NCBI GenBank assembly: GCA_040508085.1
Contig: JBEVNO010000051.1
Coordinates: 8,397-72,396, forward strand
Length of the DNA stretch: 64,000 nt
Origin: ZC4RG30 sp040508085
GTDB lineage: Bacteria; Pseudomonadota; Gammaproteobacteria; Steroidobacterales; Steroidobacteraceae
Direction: 5' to 3'
The translations under genes were made by a program, and so were the position numbers. A model generated the notes under the pieces. It was not told the origin of the DNA. It saw only the letters and a program-made list of their open reading frames with translations, and made no database searches. Below are positions 1 through 8,633 of this stretch, piece after piece (the first letter of the stretch is position 1; every line of letters starts with the position of its first letter).

Positions 1-405
1 CCGCGCACGACGCTGACACCTACCATCGTGACGCGCGATGGCCGGCCGTTCCTCGCCGTTGGCACGCCTGGCGGCGACAGCCAGGACCAGCACATCGCGC
101 AGACACTGCTCAACATCATCCTGGGCAGGCAGAACCTGCAGCAGGCCCTCGAGGCGCCCCGCATCGAGTCGATGCATTTCCACCAGTCCTTCGACGACAA
201 GGCCGATGACCCCGGATTGCTGCTGGTTGAAGACCGCATTCCAGCAGCGGTGCGGGCTGCGCTCATGCGCCGTGGTCACCGGCTTGAAGCAGTGGGCGAT
301 TACGGGATGGCGACGGCGGGCGTCGCGGTGGGAGTGGACCCGAAGTTCGGCACGCTGCGTGGCGGTGCGGACATCCGCGGCGAGCGCGAGATGTTCGGGC
401 GCTGA
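1..405 (+). CDS. gamma-glutamyltransferase family protein, C-terminal part (5' truncated by window edge)
   Basis: The reading frame is open from the first base and stops with TGA at 403-405, so only about the last 134 residues are present. The segment reads like the end of the small subunit of gamma-glutamyltranspeptidases. It has TPTIV-RDG-P, the family motif LAVGTPGGD, a run resembling LLNIILGRQNLQQALEAPR, and a C-terminal GxxxGGADIRGE stretch. These Ntn-hydrolases cleave gamma-glutamyl bonds such as those of glutathione, usually in the periplasm. The catalytic threonine and the signal peptide would lie upstream of the window. The family call is firm; the substrate cannot be judged from this fragment. 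Confidence 0.85.
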   Translation, partial: PRTTLTPTIVTRDGRPFLAVGTPGGDSQDQHIAQTLLNIILGRQNLQQALEAPRIESMHFHQSFDDKADDPGLLLVEDRIPAAVRAALMRRGHRLEAVGDYGMATAGVAVGVDPKFGTLRGGADIRGEREMFGR

Positions 406-575
406 CGCGCCTTGCGGCCTTTCGCAGCACGGCAGGTTATGGCTGCCTGACCGCGCCCTCTGGTATCGATGTTTGACTATCGCTACTCGCACGGAGGTTG
501 TGCGCAGCAGTCCACAAGTCGTATCACGGTGTACCGGATACCGGCGGGCACATAAAAAAACAGCAGGGGGTCTTC

Positions 576-3500
576 ATGCAAAAGGATTTGCAAGCATGTT
601 TGCGCGACAGCGTGCGCGCCGCCATCCACGGCCTTCTCTGCGCCGGTGCCTGCAGCGCCTTCGGCGCAGCCGCGCAGGCCGCAGAACCGCCGCCAGCTGA
701 TGAGGAACTGGAACAGGTGGTCGTCACCGGCTCACGCATCGCGTCCACCGGGTTCACCACGCCTACACCGGTGACTGTGCTCGGTGCCGATGAAATCGCC
801 GCCATGGGCATCACCAATATCGGTGCGGGTGCAAACCAGCTGCCGGCTTTCCGCGCCACCACCACTCCCACCACCAATGGCTGGGGCAGTTTCAACGTGG
901 GCGCGCAGGTGGTGAACCTGCGCGGCCTGGGCGTCAACCGCAATCTCGTACTGGTCGATGGGCGCCGCTTTGCGCCAGTGACACGCGAGAGCACTGTCGA
1001 CCTGAACCTGATCCCCTCTGGCCTGGTGGAGCGCCTGGATGTAGTGACAGGCGGTGCCTCGGCGGCATACGGCTCGGATGCCATAGCCGGCGCGGTGAAC
1101 GTGATCCTCAACAAGAACCTAACCGGCATCAAGGCGCAGCTGGATTACGGAGTGACCGAAGAGGGTGATGGCGAGAATTACCACGCGGCGTTGGCTGGCG
1201 GTGCGGCGTTCGCCGGTGGGCGGGGCCACTTCGTGCTGGGCGGTGAATATGCCAAGCAGGATGGCATCGGCGACTGCTTCACCCGCAGTTTCTGCCGGCC
1301 GGGCGCATCGGTGAACAACTCCGGAGCCGGCGCGGTTGCCGGCCAGCCGAACTTCGTGCTGGTGAATGGCAGCGGCGGCTTCCTTGCGAACTTCAACGGT
1401 GTAATCAACGAGCTGAACAACAGCACCGCGGCTACGGCGGGAATCCGCAACTTGTTCGGCACCGGCGGCGTGACTTTCGATGATGCGGGCAACCCCGTCC
1501 CGTACCGGCTGGGGCTGCCTGCTTCCGGCAGCACCGGTGCGGGTACCCAGACGGTGTCGAGCTTCACCACCGCGCAGCTGGAGGTGCCGGTCGAACGCTA
1601 CGCCACGTTCGCGCACGCCTACTTCAACTTCAACGACAGCCTGAAAGGCTTCCTCGAGGGTTCGTATGGGCACGTGGAGGGTTCCACGCTGCAGACCTAC
1701 TACTTCGGCGCTCCCATCTCGATCTACCAGGACAACCCATTCGTGCCCGCCGCGGTACGGGCGCTGCTGCCACCGGCATCCGCCACACCGAGCCTGGTGC
1801 GGCCGGCGGCCAGCGCGTTCAATCTGGCCGTGCTCGGCCAGCGCCGCGGTGCCTCCAGCTCCGAAGCTGATACCTGGCGCGTGACCACCGGTCTCAACTG
1901 GTTCATCAACGACAAGTGGAGTGCCGACGCCTACTACCAGTACGCCAACACCGACCGGCTGCAGCAGGTCGACAACAACCTGGTGGTTGGTGCGCAGCGC
2001 GTGATCAACCGGCCGGGCAGCGGTGGCATCAGCAACGCTGGCTCCTTCGCTTACTGGGCCTGGGCCAATGATCCAGTCTACAACCCGGCCGATGCCGCGT
2101 TGCCTGCCGCGCAGCGACGCATAGTGTGCCGAGCCAGCATCAGCGCCGACGCGGCGCTGCGTGCAGCGGCGGCCGGCTGCGTGCCCTTCAACCCCTTCGG
2201 CCAGAACGCCAGCGAAGCGGCGCTCGACTTCGTGTACGGCACGCTGGTGGAGGACATCGCCATCTCGCAGCACGTGGTGGCGGGCAACGTCACGGGGCAG
2301 GTAGCGCAGCTATGGGCCGGGCCGCTGTCGATGGCGGCGGGCCTGGAGTTCAGGCGCGATGCTACGCGCGTGGTGCATGACGACCTGTCGAACCTGTTCG
2401 CGTATTTCCAGAACTTCGGCGCGGACTACAACGGCGATCAGGACGCGTACGAGGGTTACCTCGAGGCCGAATTGCCGCTGGCGCGGGACATGCGCGGCGT
2501 CCAGGCGCTGAGTCTCAACGGCGCGGTGCGCCGCACGCGCTACGAGATATCCGGCTACGGTGGCTACAACCAGGCCGACGCCTCGAATTCCTTCGAGGCG
2601 ACCACCTGGAAGGTCGGCATGGTGTGGGAACCGGTCGACTGGGCGCGGCTGCGCTTCACCATTTCAAGAGACATACGCGCGCCGAACTTCTCCGAGCTGT
2701 TCCTGGCCAGTGCCAGCGCCTTCACTTCGGTGCAGAACCGCTTCCGCCCCGGCAATCCGTCGGAAAACCCCACGCTGCTCAATGGTGGCAATCCGCAACT
2801 GGGGCCTGAGACCGGCAAGACGAAGACCGTGGGCATAGTGCTGCAGCCGCCGTTCATTGAAGGCCTGAGCCTGTCACTGGACTACTACGACATCCAGGTG
2901 GACGACTACATCGGCGGCCCGGGTGGGGCGCAGACCGTGGTGGACCGCTGCGCGCTGGACAACATCCAGCAGTTCTGCGATCTGATCACGCTCGGCGCGG
3001 GGCAAACGCTGGTGGAGGTAGCCGCCGCCAATGTGAACCTGCAGTGGCTCAAGAACCGCGGGCTGGACGCCGAAATCGCCTACCGCCTGCCGCTGTCACG
3101 CGTCAGTTCCCTTCCCGGCCGCTTCGATCTGCGCCTGCTGGCGAACCACGCACTGGAGAACTCCACCAACCTGTTTGGTGTCGTCACCGACCGCGTGGGC
3201 GAGACCGGCGGCGTCGGCGCCGCCGACTGGGTGGCGACATTGATCACGGGTTATACGCACGAGCGCTACCAGGCGAACATCACCACGCGCTTCATCAGTG
3301 CCGGCAAGTTCAACGTGCTGTATACCGGGCCGGACAGTCCCGCATACGATCCGGCCCGCGCCAACTCGGTCAGCGACAATACGGTTGCCAGCGCGATCTA
3401 CTTCAACCTGAATGGCAGCATGAACTTCGGCACCGGCGAGGACATCGAAATGTTCGCGCAGGTCAACAACCTGCTCGACCGGTCGCCACCGTTCGCGCCG

Positions 3501-3581
3501 CAGCTGGCCTATCCGACCAACCCGGTGTATTTCGACCAGATCGGCAGGACTTACCGTGTGGGGCTGCGCATGAAGTTCTGA
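576..3581 (+). CDS. TonB-dependent outer-membrane receptor
   Basis: About 1001 residues. I place the start at ATG 576, not the in-frame ATG at 498, because a purine-rich AGGGGG (about 565-570) sits just upstream and the product then begins with a plausible signal peptide ending near AAAQAAE. The mature protein opens with EQVVVTGSRI, the usual start of the plug in this receptor class, followed by an N-terminal plug (LVLVDGRR, GGASAAYGSDAIAGAVNVIL) and a long beta-barrel. It ends in ...YRVGLRMKF, with the terminal aromatic expected for outer-membrane insertion. Such proteins import large or scarce substrates using TonB energy. The ligand is unknown, and no TonB/ExbBD genes or obvious substrate enzymes are adjacent. 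A second receptor of the same class lies at 27972-31067. Confidence 0.93.
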   Translation: MQKDLQACLRDSVRAAIHGLLCAGACSAFGAAAQAAEPPPADEELEQVVVTGSRIASTGFTTPTPVTVLGADEIAAMGITNIGAGANQLPAFRATTTPTTNGWGSFNVGAQVVNLRGLGVNRNLVLVDGRRFAPVTRESTVDLNLIPSGLVERLDVVTGGASAAYGSDAIAGAVNVILNKNLTGIKAQLDYGVTEEGDGENYHAALAGGAAFAGGRGHFVLGGEYAKQDGIGDCFTRSFCRPGASVNNSGAGAVAGQPNFVLVNGSGGFLANFNGVINELNNSTAATAGIRNLFGTGGVTFDDAGNPVPYRLGLPASGSTGAGTQTVSSFTTAQLEVPVERYATFAHAYFNFNDSLKGFLEGSYGHVEGSTLQTYYFGAPISIYQDNPFVPAAVRALLPPASATPSLVRPAASAFNLAVLGQRRGASSSEADTWRVTTGLNWFINDKWSADAYYQYANTDRLQQVDNNLVVGAQRVINRPGSGGISNAGSFAYWAWANDPVYNPADAALPAAQRRIVCRASISADAALRAAAAGCVPFNPFGQNASEAALDFVYGTLVEDIAISQHVVAGNVTGQVAQLWAGPLSMAAGLEFRRDATRVVHDDLSNLFAYFQNFGADYNGDQDAYEGYLEAELPLARDMRGVQALSLNGAVRRTRYEISGYGGYNQADASNSFEATTWKVGMVWEPVDWARLRFTISRDIRAPNFSELFLASASAFTSVQNRFRPGNPSENPTLLNGGNPQLGPETGKTKTVGIVLQPPFIEGLSLSLDYYDIQVDDYIGGPGGAQTVVDRCALDNIQQFCDLITLGAGQTLVEVAAANVNLQWLKNRGLDAEIAYRLPLSRVSSLPGRFDLRLLANHALENSTNLFGVVTDRVGETGGVGAADWVATLITGYTHERYQANITTRFISAGKFNVLYTGPDSPAYDPARANSVSDNTVASAIYFNLNGSMNFGTGEDIEMFAQVNNLLDRSPPFAPQLAYPTNPVYFDQIGRTYRVGLRMKF

Positions 3582-3597
3582 CCGCGGATGTGCCGCG

Positions 3598-3616
3598 ACC
3601 CGGCCTGCGCCCGGGT
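3598..3616. repeat. short hairpin downstream of the receptor gene
   Basis: ACCCGG at 3598-3603 pairs with CCGGGT at 3611-3616 across a 7-nt loop. It starts 17 nt after the receptor stop codon. There is no T-run behind it, so a factor-independent terminator is only weakly supported. Confidence 0.3.
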
Positions 3617-3620
3617 TGGG

Positions 3621-3626
3621 TACACT
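3621..3626 (+). promoter_or_regulatory. possible -10 element for the DUF3297 gene
   Basis: TACACT preceded by GGG lies about 45 nt before the chosen start of the DUF3297 gene. It fits a sigma-70 -10 element, but I see no convincing -35 hexamer. Confidence 0.3.
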
Positions 3627-3670
3627 GCGCCCATCAGACTGGACCGCCACAGTGAATGGGAGAGAAAGAA

Positions 3671-3907
3671 TTGGCTGATACGCTTCCTGATCGGCTGAGC
3701 GTTGACCCGGCGAGCCCGTATTACGACGAGCAATTGCTGTCGCGCAATGTGGGCATCCGCTTCAACGGCACCGAGCGCACCAATGTCGAGGAATACTGTG
3801 TTTCCGAGGGCTGGATCCGCGCCACTGTAGGCAAAGGGCTGGATCGCCACGGCAAGCCGCTGACCATACTGCTCAAAGGCCCGGTGGAGCCTTTCTTCAA
3901 GGACTGA
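3671..3907 (+). CDS. DUF3297 family small protein
   Basis: A 78-residue protein, or 83 residues if it starts at ATG 3656. I prefer TTG 3671 because GGAGAG lies about 7 nt before it, while ATG 3656 has no Shine-Dalgarno sequence. The TTG start also gives the N-terminus MADTLPDRLS, close to what I recall for the family. The conserved core is clear: a GIRFNG segment, the RTNVEEYCVSEGW block, and a GKxLDRxGKPLT stretch. DUF3297 proteins are small cytoplasmic proteins widespread in proteobacteria, with no assigned biochemical role that I know of. It looks monocistronic, between a receptor gene and a DUF2807 gene. Confidence 0.85.
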   Translation: MADTLPDRLSVDPASPYYDEQLLSRNVGIRFNGTERTNVEEYCVSEGWIRATVGKGLDRHGKPLTILLKGPVEPFFKD

Positions 3908-4001
3908 ACCGGGGCGAGGGCGGGTTTTCCGTGCCTGCTGCATCCAGATGGCACCTGGGCAGCGTCTACTGGGTCAGTTAACCCGTCTTTTGGAGCAGTA
4001 C

Positions 4002-4694
4002 ATGAAACGCCTGACCCGAACCGTGTTCAGCACCCTGCTGTTGCCCGCCGCCGCATCGGCCGCCAGCAGGAATTACGAACTGCCGCGTTTCGAGGCAGTA
4101 AGCGTGGCTGCCGGCATCTCGGCCGACATCCACATGGGTGCATCCCAGAGCGTGGTGGCAGAGAGCAAGAGCGGAGATTTCGATGACCTGCGCGTCACGG
4201 TCGAGGGCAAGGTGCTGCGCATCGACCGCCCGCAGCGCGGGTGGTTCTCGTTCGGCGGCCAGCGTACCGCCTATCAGATACATGTCGTCACGCCGACGCT
4301 GCATTCGCTGCGCGCTTCTTCGGGCGCCGATGCCAGGCTCGAGGGGGAAGTGGCCGGCGATTTCAGCGCCGAAGCTTCCTCCGGCGCTGACATAAGGGTG
4401 GCGCATCTCAAGGGCGACAACGTGAAGCTCGAGGCCTCATCCAGTGGCGACATCACCATTGCCGGCAGCTGTGCCTCGCTGGCAGTGGCGGCTTCGAGCG
4501 GCGCCGACATCGAGGCTGCAGGCCTCCAATGCGCAAAGGTCACCGTGGATGCCTCCAGCGGCAGCGACATATCAGTCGCCGCGACCAGCAGCGTCGCTGG
4601 CAGTGCGTCCAGTGGCGCCGATGTGCGGGTGACCGGCGCGCCAGCTGTGGTCCAGGTGAGCCGCTCGGCAGGAGCGGATGTCCGCGTCAAGTAA
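4002..4694 (+). CDS. DUF2807-type exported beta-solenoid protein
   Basis: 230 residues, with the start at ATG 4002 behind TTTTGGAGCAGTAC. An N-terminal signal peptide (MKRLTRTVFSTLLLPAAASA) is followed by the head-GIN/DUF2807 pattern F-EAVSVAAGISADI, then LRIDRP, then a run of short repeats. The core ASSGAD or a close variant recurs about every 16-20 residues (ASSGADAR, ASSGADIR, ASSSGDIT, ASSGADIE, ASSGSDIS, ASSGADVR, SAGADVR), which predicts a right-handed beta-solenoid. Proteins of this group are exported and mostly uncharacterised; some resemble autotransporter adhesin heads. I see no membrane anchor, so it is probably periplasmic or secreted. Confidence 0.8.
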   Translation: MKRLTRTVFSTLLLPAAASAASRNYELPRFEAVSVAAGISADIHMGASQSVVAESKSGDFDDLRVTVEGKVLRIDRPQRGWFSFGGQRTAYQIHVVTPTLHSLRASSGADARLEGEVAGDFSAEASSGADIRVAHLKGDNVKLEASSSGDITIAGSCASLAVAASSGADIEAAGLQCAKVTVDASSGSDISVAATSSVAGSASSGADVRVTGAPAVVQVSRSAGADVRVK

Positions 4695-4853
4695 GGTACA
4701 CGCGGGGCCCGCCTGCCGCACCAACCTGCCGCGCCCGGAGAGGCTAGCCGTGCGATCTGGCCCGCGACCGTTGGCTCCGGACGGAGAGGGGGGCATGATC
4801 TCCCCGGTGGAAGGCCTCACACATTGCACAACGGGGTGCGCCGGGAGCGCGGC

Positions 4854-5576
4854 ATGAACCAGGCGGGCGGGCGCGGCGGCGCCGGCGGCTTCTCGTTTGC
4901 GTTCCAGCCGATCATTGATAGTGAAGCCCGTGGCGTGTTCGCCTACGAAGCTCTGGTGCGCGGTCAGCGCGGGGAATCAGCCGGCAGCGTACTGTCAGCC
5001 ATCGAGGCCGGCGCATTGCACGCCTTCGACCGTGATGCACGACTCGTCGCGATCAACCTTGCCGGGCGGCTGGGTCTGTCCACGCTGCTGTCGCTGAACT
5101 TCATGCCCGGCTCACTCTATTCGCTCCCCGACGCCATCGGCGCCATGCTGGAGGCGGCTGCGGCGGCGCGACTGCCCGCCCGCAGCCTGCTGCTGGAAGT
5201 GACCGAGGGCGAAATCATCAGCGATGTCAGCGCTTTCGCCGAACAGATCAACGCCTACCGCGAGCAGGGGCTGCGCCTGGCCATCGATGATTTCGGCGCG
5301 GGCTATTCGGGCCTGAACATGCTGGCCGATTTCCAGCCGGATGTGGTCAAGCTGGACATGCGCCTGGTGCGCGGTATCGATGGCAACGGACCGCGGCAGG
5401 CCATCGTGCGGGCCGTCATCCAGGCCTGCGATGACCTGGGAATCGAGGTCGTGGCCGAGGGCGTGGAGACAACAGAGGAGTTTCGCTGGTTCCAGCGCCG
5501 CGGCGTGCGCCTGTTCCAGGGCTACCTGTTCGGCCGCCCGGCGTTTGAGGCCCTGCCGGAGCCCGTCTGGCCCTGA
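4854..5576 (+). CDS. stand-alone EAL-domain protein (probable c-di-GMP phosphodiesterase)
   Basis: 240 residues, essentially one EAL domain. The start is ATG 4854, with GGGAG upstream; an in-frame ATG at 4824 is possible. The signature is EAL at residues 32-34, and the catalytic residues look intact: an Asn in LNFMPGS, a Glu in LLLEVTEGE, DDFG at about 145-148, Lys166 in PDVVKLDM, a Glu in VVAEGVET, and the terminal QGYLFGRP. An active phosphodiesterase hydrolysing cyclic di-GMP is therefore likely. There is no GGDEF, receiver, PAS or membrane segment, so it resembles the short EAL proteins. No partner gene is adjacent. Confidence 0.9.
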   Translation: MNQAGGRGGAGGFSFAFQPIIDSEARGVFAYEALVRGQRGESAGSVLSAIEAGALHAFDRDARLVAINLAGRLGLSTLLSLNFMPGSLYSLPDAIGAMLEAAAAARLPARSLLLEVTEGEIISDVSAFAEQINAYREQGLRLAIDDFGAGYSGLNMLADFQPDVVKLDMRLVRGIDGNGPRQAIVRAVIQACDDLGIEVVAEGVETTEEFRWFQRRGVRLFQGYLFGRPAFEALPEPVWP

Positions 5577-5648
5577 CTCCGGGCCTGCGGCGTTGACGCT
5601 GTAGGACGCGCGCCGATGAGCAAGCGTCCGGGACTCATCTAATCTGCA

Positions 5649-6182
5649 GTGAACGTCCCAGCCAACGCGGTCCACAGCATGAATGCCGTTCCAAACCACA
5701 GACCTTCCTCACCGTTCTCCAAACTGGTGGCGACACTCGACTACCCGCTCTATGTGGTGACGACCACCGTGCAGGGCGAGCCATCCGGTTGCCTCATCGG
5801 TTTCGCCACGCAGTGCAGTATCCATCCACCACGTTTCCTCGCCTGCATTTCGAAAAAGAACCACACCTTCCAGCTGGCCCGCAAGGCGGCCGTGTTTGCG
5901 GTGCATGTGGTGGCGGAGGAGAACAAGGCCATCGCCGAGCTGTTTGGCGGCGAGACCGGTGACCAGATCGACAAGTTTGCCCAGGTGCGCTGGCGCTATG
6001 TGGATGGGGTGCCGGTGCTGGATGCCTGCAGCAGCTGGTTCACCGGCGCCGTGCTGGAGCAGGTGGACCTGGGCGATCATGTCGGCTTCCTGCTGGAACC
6101 GATCGATGTGGAAGCCGCCGGCAGTTCACAGCAGCTGACCTACCAGCAGGCGCGCGACATCGAGCCCGGGCACAGGCCCTAG
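5649..6182 (+). CDS. flavin reductase-like (FMN-binding split barrel) protein
   Basis: 177 residues from GTG 5649; an ATG at 5679 would give 167. The sequence fits the flavin reductase-like domain: Y-LYVVTTTVQGEPSGCLIGF near the N-terminus, then a CSIHPPRFLACISKKNHT block that normally holds FMN, and AVHVV further on. Relatives reduce FMN with NAD(P)H for a partner oxygenase or act as small flavoproteins, but no oxygenase lies beside it. It is separated from the EAL gene by about 70 nt and converges with the transglycosylase-like gene 10 nt beyond its stop. Confidence 0.82.
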   Translation: MNVPANAVHSMNAVPNHRPSSPFSKLVATLDYPLYVVTTTVQGEPSGCLIGFATQCSIHPPRFLACISKKNHTFQLARKAAVFAVHVVAEENKAIAELFGGETGDQIDKFAQVRWRYVDGVPVLDACSSWFTGAVLEQVDLGDHVGFLLEPIDVEAAGSSQQLTYQQARDIEPGHRP

Positions 6183-6192
6183 TCCGCCCCGG

Positions 6193-7653
6193 CTACTCGA
6201 ACACCTTGAGGATGGTCTGGTACTTCTCGACGTACCAGCGATTCTCGTTGTTGTACTTGGGAATCGACACTGGGCTCACTCCTAGGGGCGTCTCCCGCCA
6301 GAAGCACGGGCAGCTCACCGGCATGCCCGCGGTCTGCTGCCCCATGGGGCGCAGATCCTGCACTTCCAGCTTCATCCGCTTCATCACGTTGTAGAGCTTG
6401 GTGACATTCCTGGGCCCGCCGTTGTAGGCAGCGACCGGAAAGATGCCAAGCACCTGCTTGTTGTTGCGATAGGGAACCCGGATGTCCGCGCGCATCTGCG
6501 CCAGTTCGATGTCGAACAGGCATATCGCCGCCTTCATGGCATTCAGCAGGTTGGTGGCGCCGCGCTCGAAGTCCGGATCGATCCGCGCCTCCCGGCACCG
6601 CCGTACCACCAGTGCATAGGTGCCATTGCCGCGGCGGTTGGTGAACTGCATGGGGCCAATGGCCGCCGCGCTCGAGACACTGTAGCGATATGCCTCCTCG
6701 CGCTTCAGGCCGTACTGGCTCAGCACTTCGTTCACGGCGCCCTGCTGGTCGTTGCGGAAGTCGTTGTCGTCCATCTGCTCGATCACGGCGAGGGTGGTAA
6801 GCACTTCAGCGGGTACTACATCGGCCAGGGATTCGCCGGGAAAGGCCACCGAGGGGGCCCGAGCTGCACGCAGTTCTTCAATTGCCTTGCGCGCAGTGGC
6901 CAGCAGGTACTCCTTGCCGCCTGCGACGAAATTCGCGTCCAGTGTATCTTCGGTGAATGGCAGGTACACGATGGGCTTGGCCGTCTCGGCAACGGCGCGC
7001 CAGCGCTTCTTGGCCAGCAGCGCGCTGTCGAATACCGGGAACTTGCGGCCATACACCTTCAGCTGCTCGCCGTCCTTCGCGAAGGCGAACATCAGCCGCT
7101 CGGCACCGGTGCCTTTGACATGCCGGGCGTTGAAACCCGGAGTGCGCAGCGTGAATGCCAGCGGCTTGCCACCGGGCTTCCACTTGACCGGCGGGCGGGG
7201 AATCTCCACCTGCGCCACCGACCACTGCTTCTTCGACTCGCTCCACAATGCAAAGGCAACCGGCCGCCCGCGCAGGGTTTCGCGCTTGCCCTTGCCGGTG
7301 AAGAAATATTGCAGCTGGACATCGCGCAGCATCGTTTTCGCCTGGGAGACCAGATCGTTGATGACCTCGTGACGCTCGCCGCTGGCGGCCTCGACCACTG
7401 CCTCCGCGAGCTCCTCCACGGGCCCTGCATCCGCGGGCGGCTCCGATTCCGCCACGGCCAGTGGCACTTCGCCACCTTCCTCGCGCTCACCCATGCCGGC
7501 ATCCAGCACCGGATCCGCAGCCGCAGGCGTTGATTCAAAAATGGCCTCGCCCTCATCTGTCGCCGTTCCCACGGTGGTACACGCGGTGCAGGACAGGAAA
7601 AAACCGAGAATCAGCGCCTGGAGCGCGCCGCGTGAGCAGGCCGTTTTCATCAT
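6193..7653 (-). CDS. lytic transglycosylase-like lipoprotein
   Basis: About 486 residues. I start it at the MMKTACSR Met (7653) because that gives a lipoprotein signal with a lipobox around FFLSCTAC; the frame is open further upstream, but that part looks non-coding. The N-terminal half is low-complexity followed by an unassigned domain. The C-terminal part, roughly residues 275-430, has lysozyme-like transglycosylase features: AAAIGPMQFTNR, close to the GxMQ-P pattern, and PVAAYNGGPRNV, close to the AYNaG motif. Such enzymes cleave the MurNAc-GlcNAc bond of peptidoglycan. A catalytic Glu would be expected around VIEQMDD, but I cannot be certain of it. It diverges from the cytochrome b gene. 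Confidence 0.75.
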   Translation of the reverse strand: MMKTACSRGALQALILGFFLSCTACTTVGTATDEGEAIFESTPAAADPVLDAGMGEREEGGEVPLAVAESEPPADAGPVEELAEAVVEAASGERHEVINDLVSQAKTMLRDVQLQYFFTGKGKRETLRGRPVAFALWSESKKQWSVAQVEIPRPPVKWKPGGKPLAFTLRTPGFNARHVKGTGAERLMFAFAKDGEQLKVYGRKFPVFDSALLAKKRWRAVAETAKPIVYLPFTEDTLDANFVAGGKEYLLATARKAIEELRAARAPSVAFPGESLADVVPAEVLTTLAVIEQMDDNDFRNDQQGAVNEVLSQYGLKREEAYRYSVSSAAAIGPMQFTNRRGNGTYALVVRRCREARIDPDFERGATNLLNAMKAAICLFDIELAQMRADIRVPYRNNKQVLGIFPVAAYNGGPRNVTKLYNVMKRMKLEVQDLRPMGQQTAGMPVSCPCFWRETPLGVSPVSIPKYNNENRWYVEKYQTILKVFE

Positions 7654-7907
7654 GTTTGGTGTCAAGGGATCCACTGTATGAAGTCTGGGGTGCATGCTAC
7701 TTTGTGATGCGGCACGAAGGAACATAGGGCCGCCTGCCGAGTGTCTGCTCCTCGGCGTGAACCCAGTGTGAACCGCGCGTGTGCTGGGCGGCAACAAAGC
7801 CCTGGCAGTGGATTGCCGGTGGTTGCTGTCGGGCGGCATGGCCACACGCTGATGCGACCGTGACGGGGCCGGGTGGGCCTGCGGGCAGGCCGGAGGCATA
7901 CTGGGAC

Positions 7908-8633
7908 ATGGCACAAGGAACCGTGAAGAAGCGCTACCGCCGGCATTCGCTGCCGGTGCGGATCATGCACTGGGTGAATGTGGTAACCCTGGCATTGATG
8001 CTGGGCAGCGGACTCCAGATCTTCAATGCCCACCCCTCCCTGTACTGGGGCAAGTCGTCCTATGACGGAACCGGAGCCTGGCTCAAGCTCGACCGCTTTC
8101 CGTCATGGGTGACCCTGCCTTCCGAGCAATGGCTCAGCGCCGGGCGCCAATGGCACTTCTTCTTTGCGTGGGTACTGGTGATCAACGGGCTGGGCTATCT
8201 GGCTTATTCGTTCGCCAGCCGGCATTTCAGCAAGGATCTGGTGCCGGACAGCCGCCAGCTGCGTGGTATCGGCCAATCCATCCGTGACCACCTGCGGTTC
8301 AGGCATCCGCAGGGCGTCGAGGCATTGCGCTACAACGTCTTGCAGAAGCTCAGCTACCTGTTCGTCATTTTCATGCTGCTGCCTTTCATGGTGCTGACTG
8401 GTCTTGCCATGTCCCCACGGCTGAATTCATTCCTGACCGGCTGGGTGGACCTGCTTGGCGGGCGCCAGTCCGCGCGCACGCTGCACTTCTGCGCCGCGGC
8501 ATTGCTGGTGGCATTCGTGCTGGTGCATGTGTTCGAGGTAGTGGTCTCCGGTGTCTGGAACAACCTGCGCGCCATGATCACCGGACGCTACGATGTGGCC
8601 GAGAGCGCCGGGGAGCCACCGCGTGAGCAGTAG
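7908..8633 (+). CDS. cytochrome b561-type membrane protein (redox partner of the next gene)
   Basis: 241 residues. The start is ATG 7908, preceded by GGAGG (about 7892). Four hydrophobic segments are visible, around the N-terminal HSLPVRIMHWVNVVTLALML, the WHFFFAWVLVINGLGYL helix, YLFVIFMLLPFMVLTGLAM, and TLHFCAAALLVAFVLVHVFE. Histidines within or near these helices (HW, WH, LHF, LVHV) can ligate two b hemes, as in Ni/Fe-hydrogenase-type cytochrome b subunits. It overlaps the following molybdopterin oxidoreductase gene by 11 nt. It therefore probably passes electrons between the quinone pool and that exported enzyme, much as MsrQ serves MsrP. Confidence 0.87.
   Translation: MAQGTVKKRYRRHSLPVRIMHWVNVVTLALMLGSGLQIFNAHPSLYWGKSSYDGTGAWLKLDRFPSWVTLPSEQWLSAGRQWHFFFAWVLVINGLGYLAYSFASRHFSKDLVPDSRQLRGIGQSIRDHLRFRHPQGVEALRYNVLQKLSYLFVIFMLLPFMVLTGLAMSPRLNSFLTGWVDLLGGRQSARTLHFCAAALLVAFVLVHVFEVVVSGVWNNLRAMITGRYDVAESAGEPPREQ

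Noticed and set aside
1119..2273. 384-codon minus-strand frame in the first receptor gene
   Set aside because: Antisense shadow frame with skewed composition and no motif.
7654..7907. Possible tRNA or small RNA in the divergent spacer
   Set aside because: No cloverleaf, T-loop consensus or terminator is visible on either strand.
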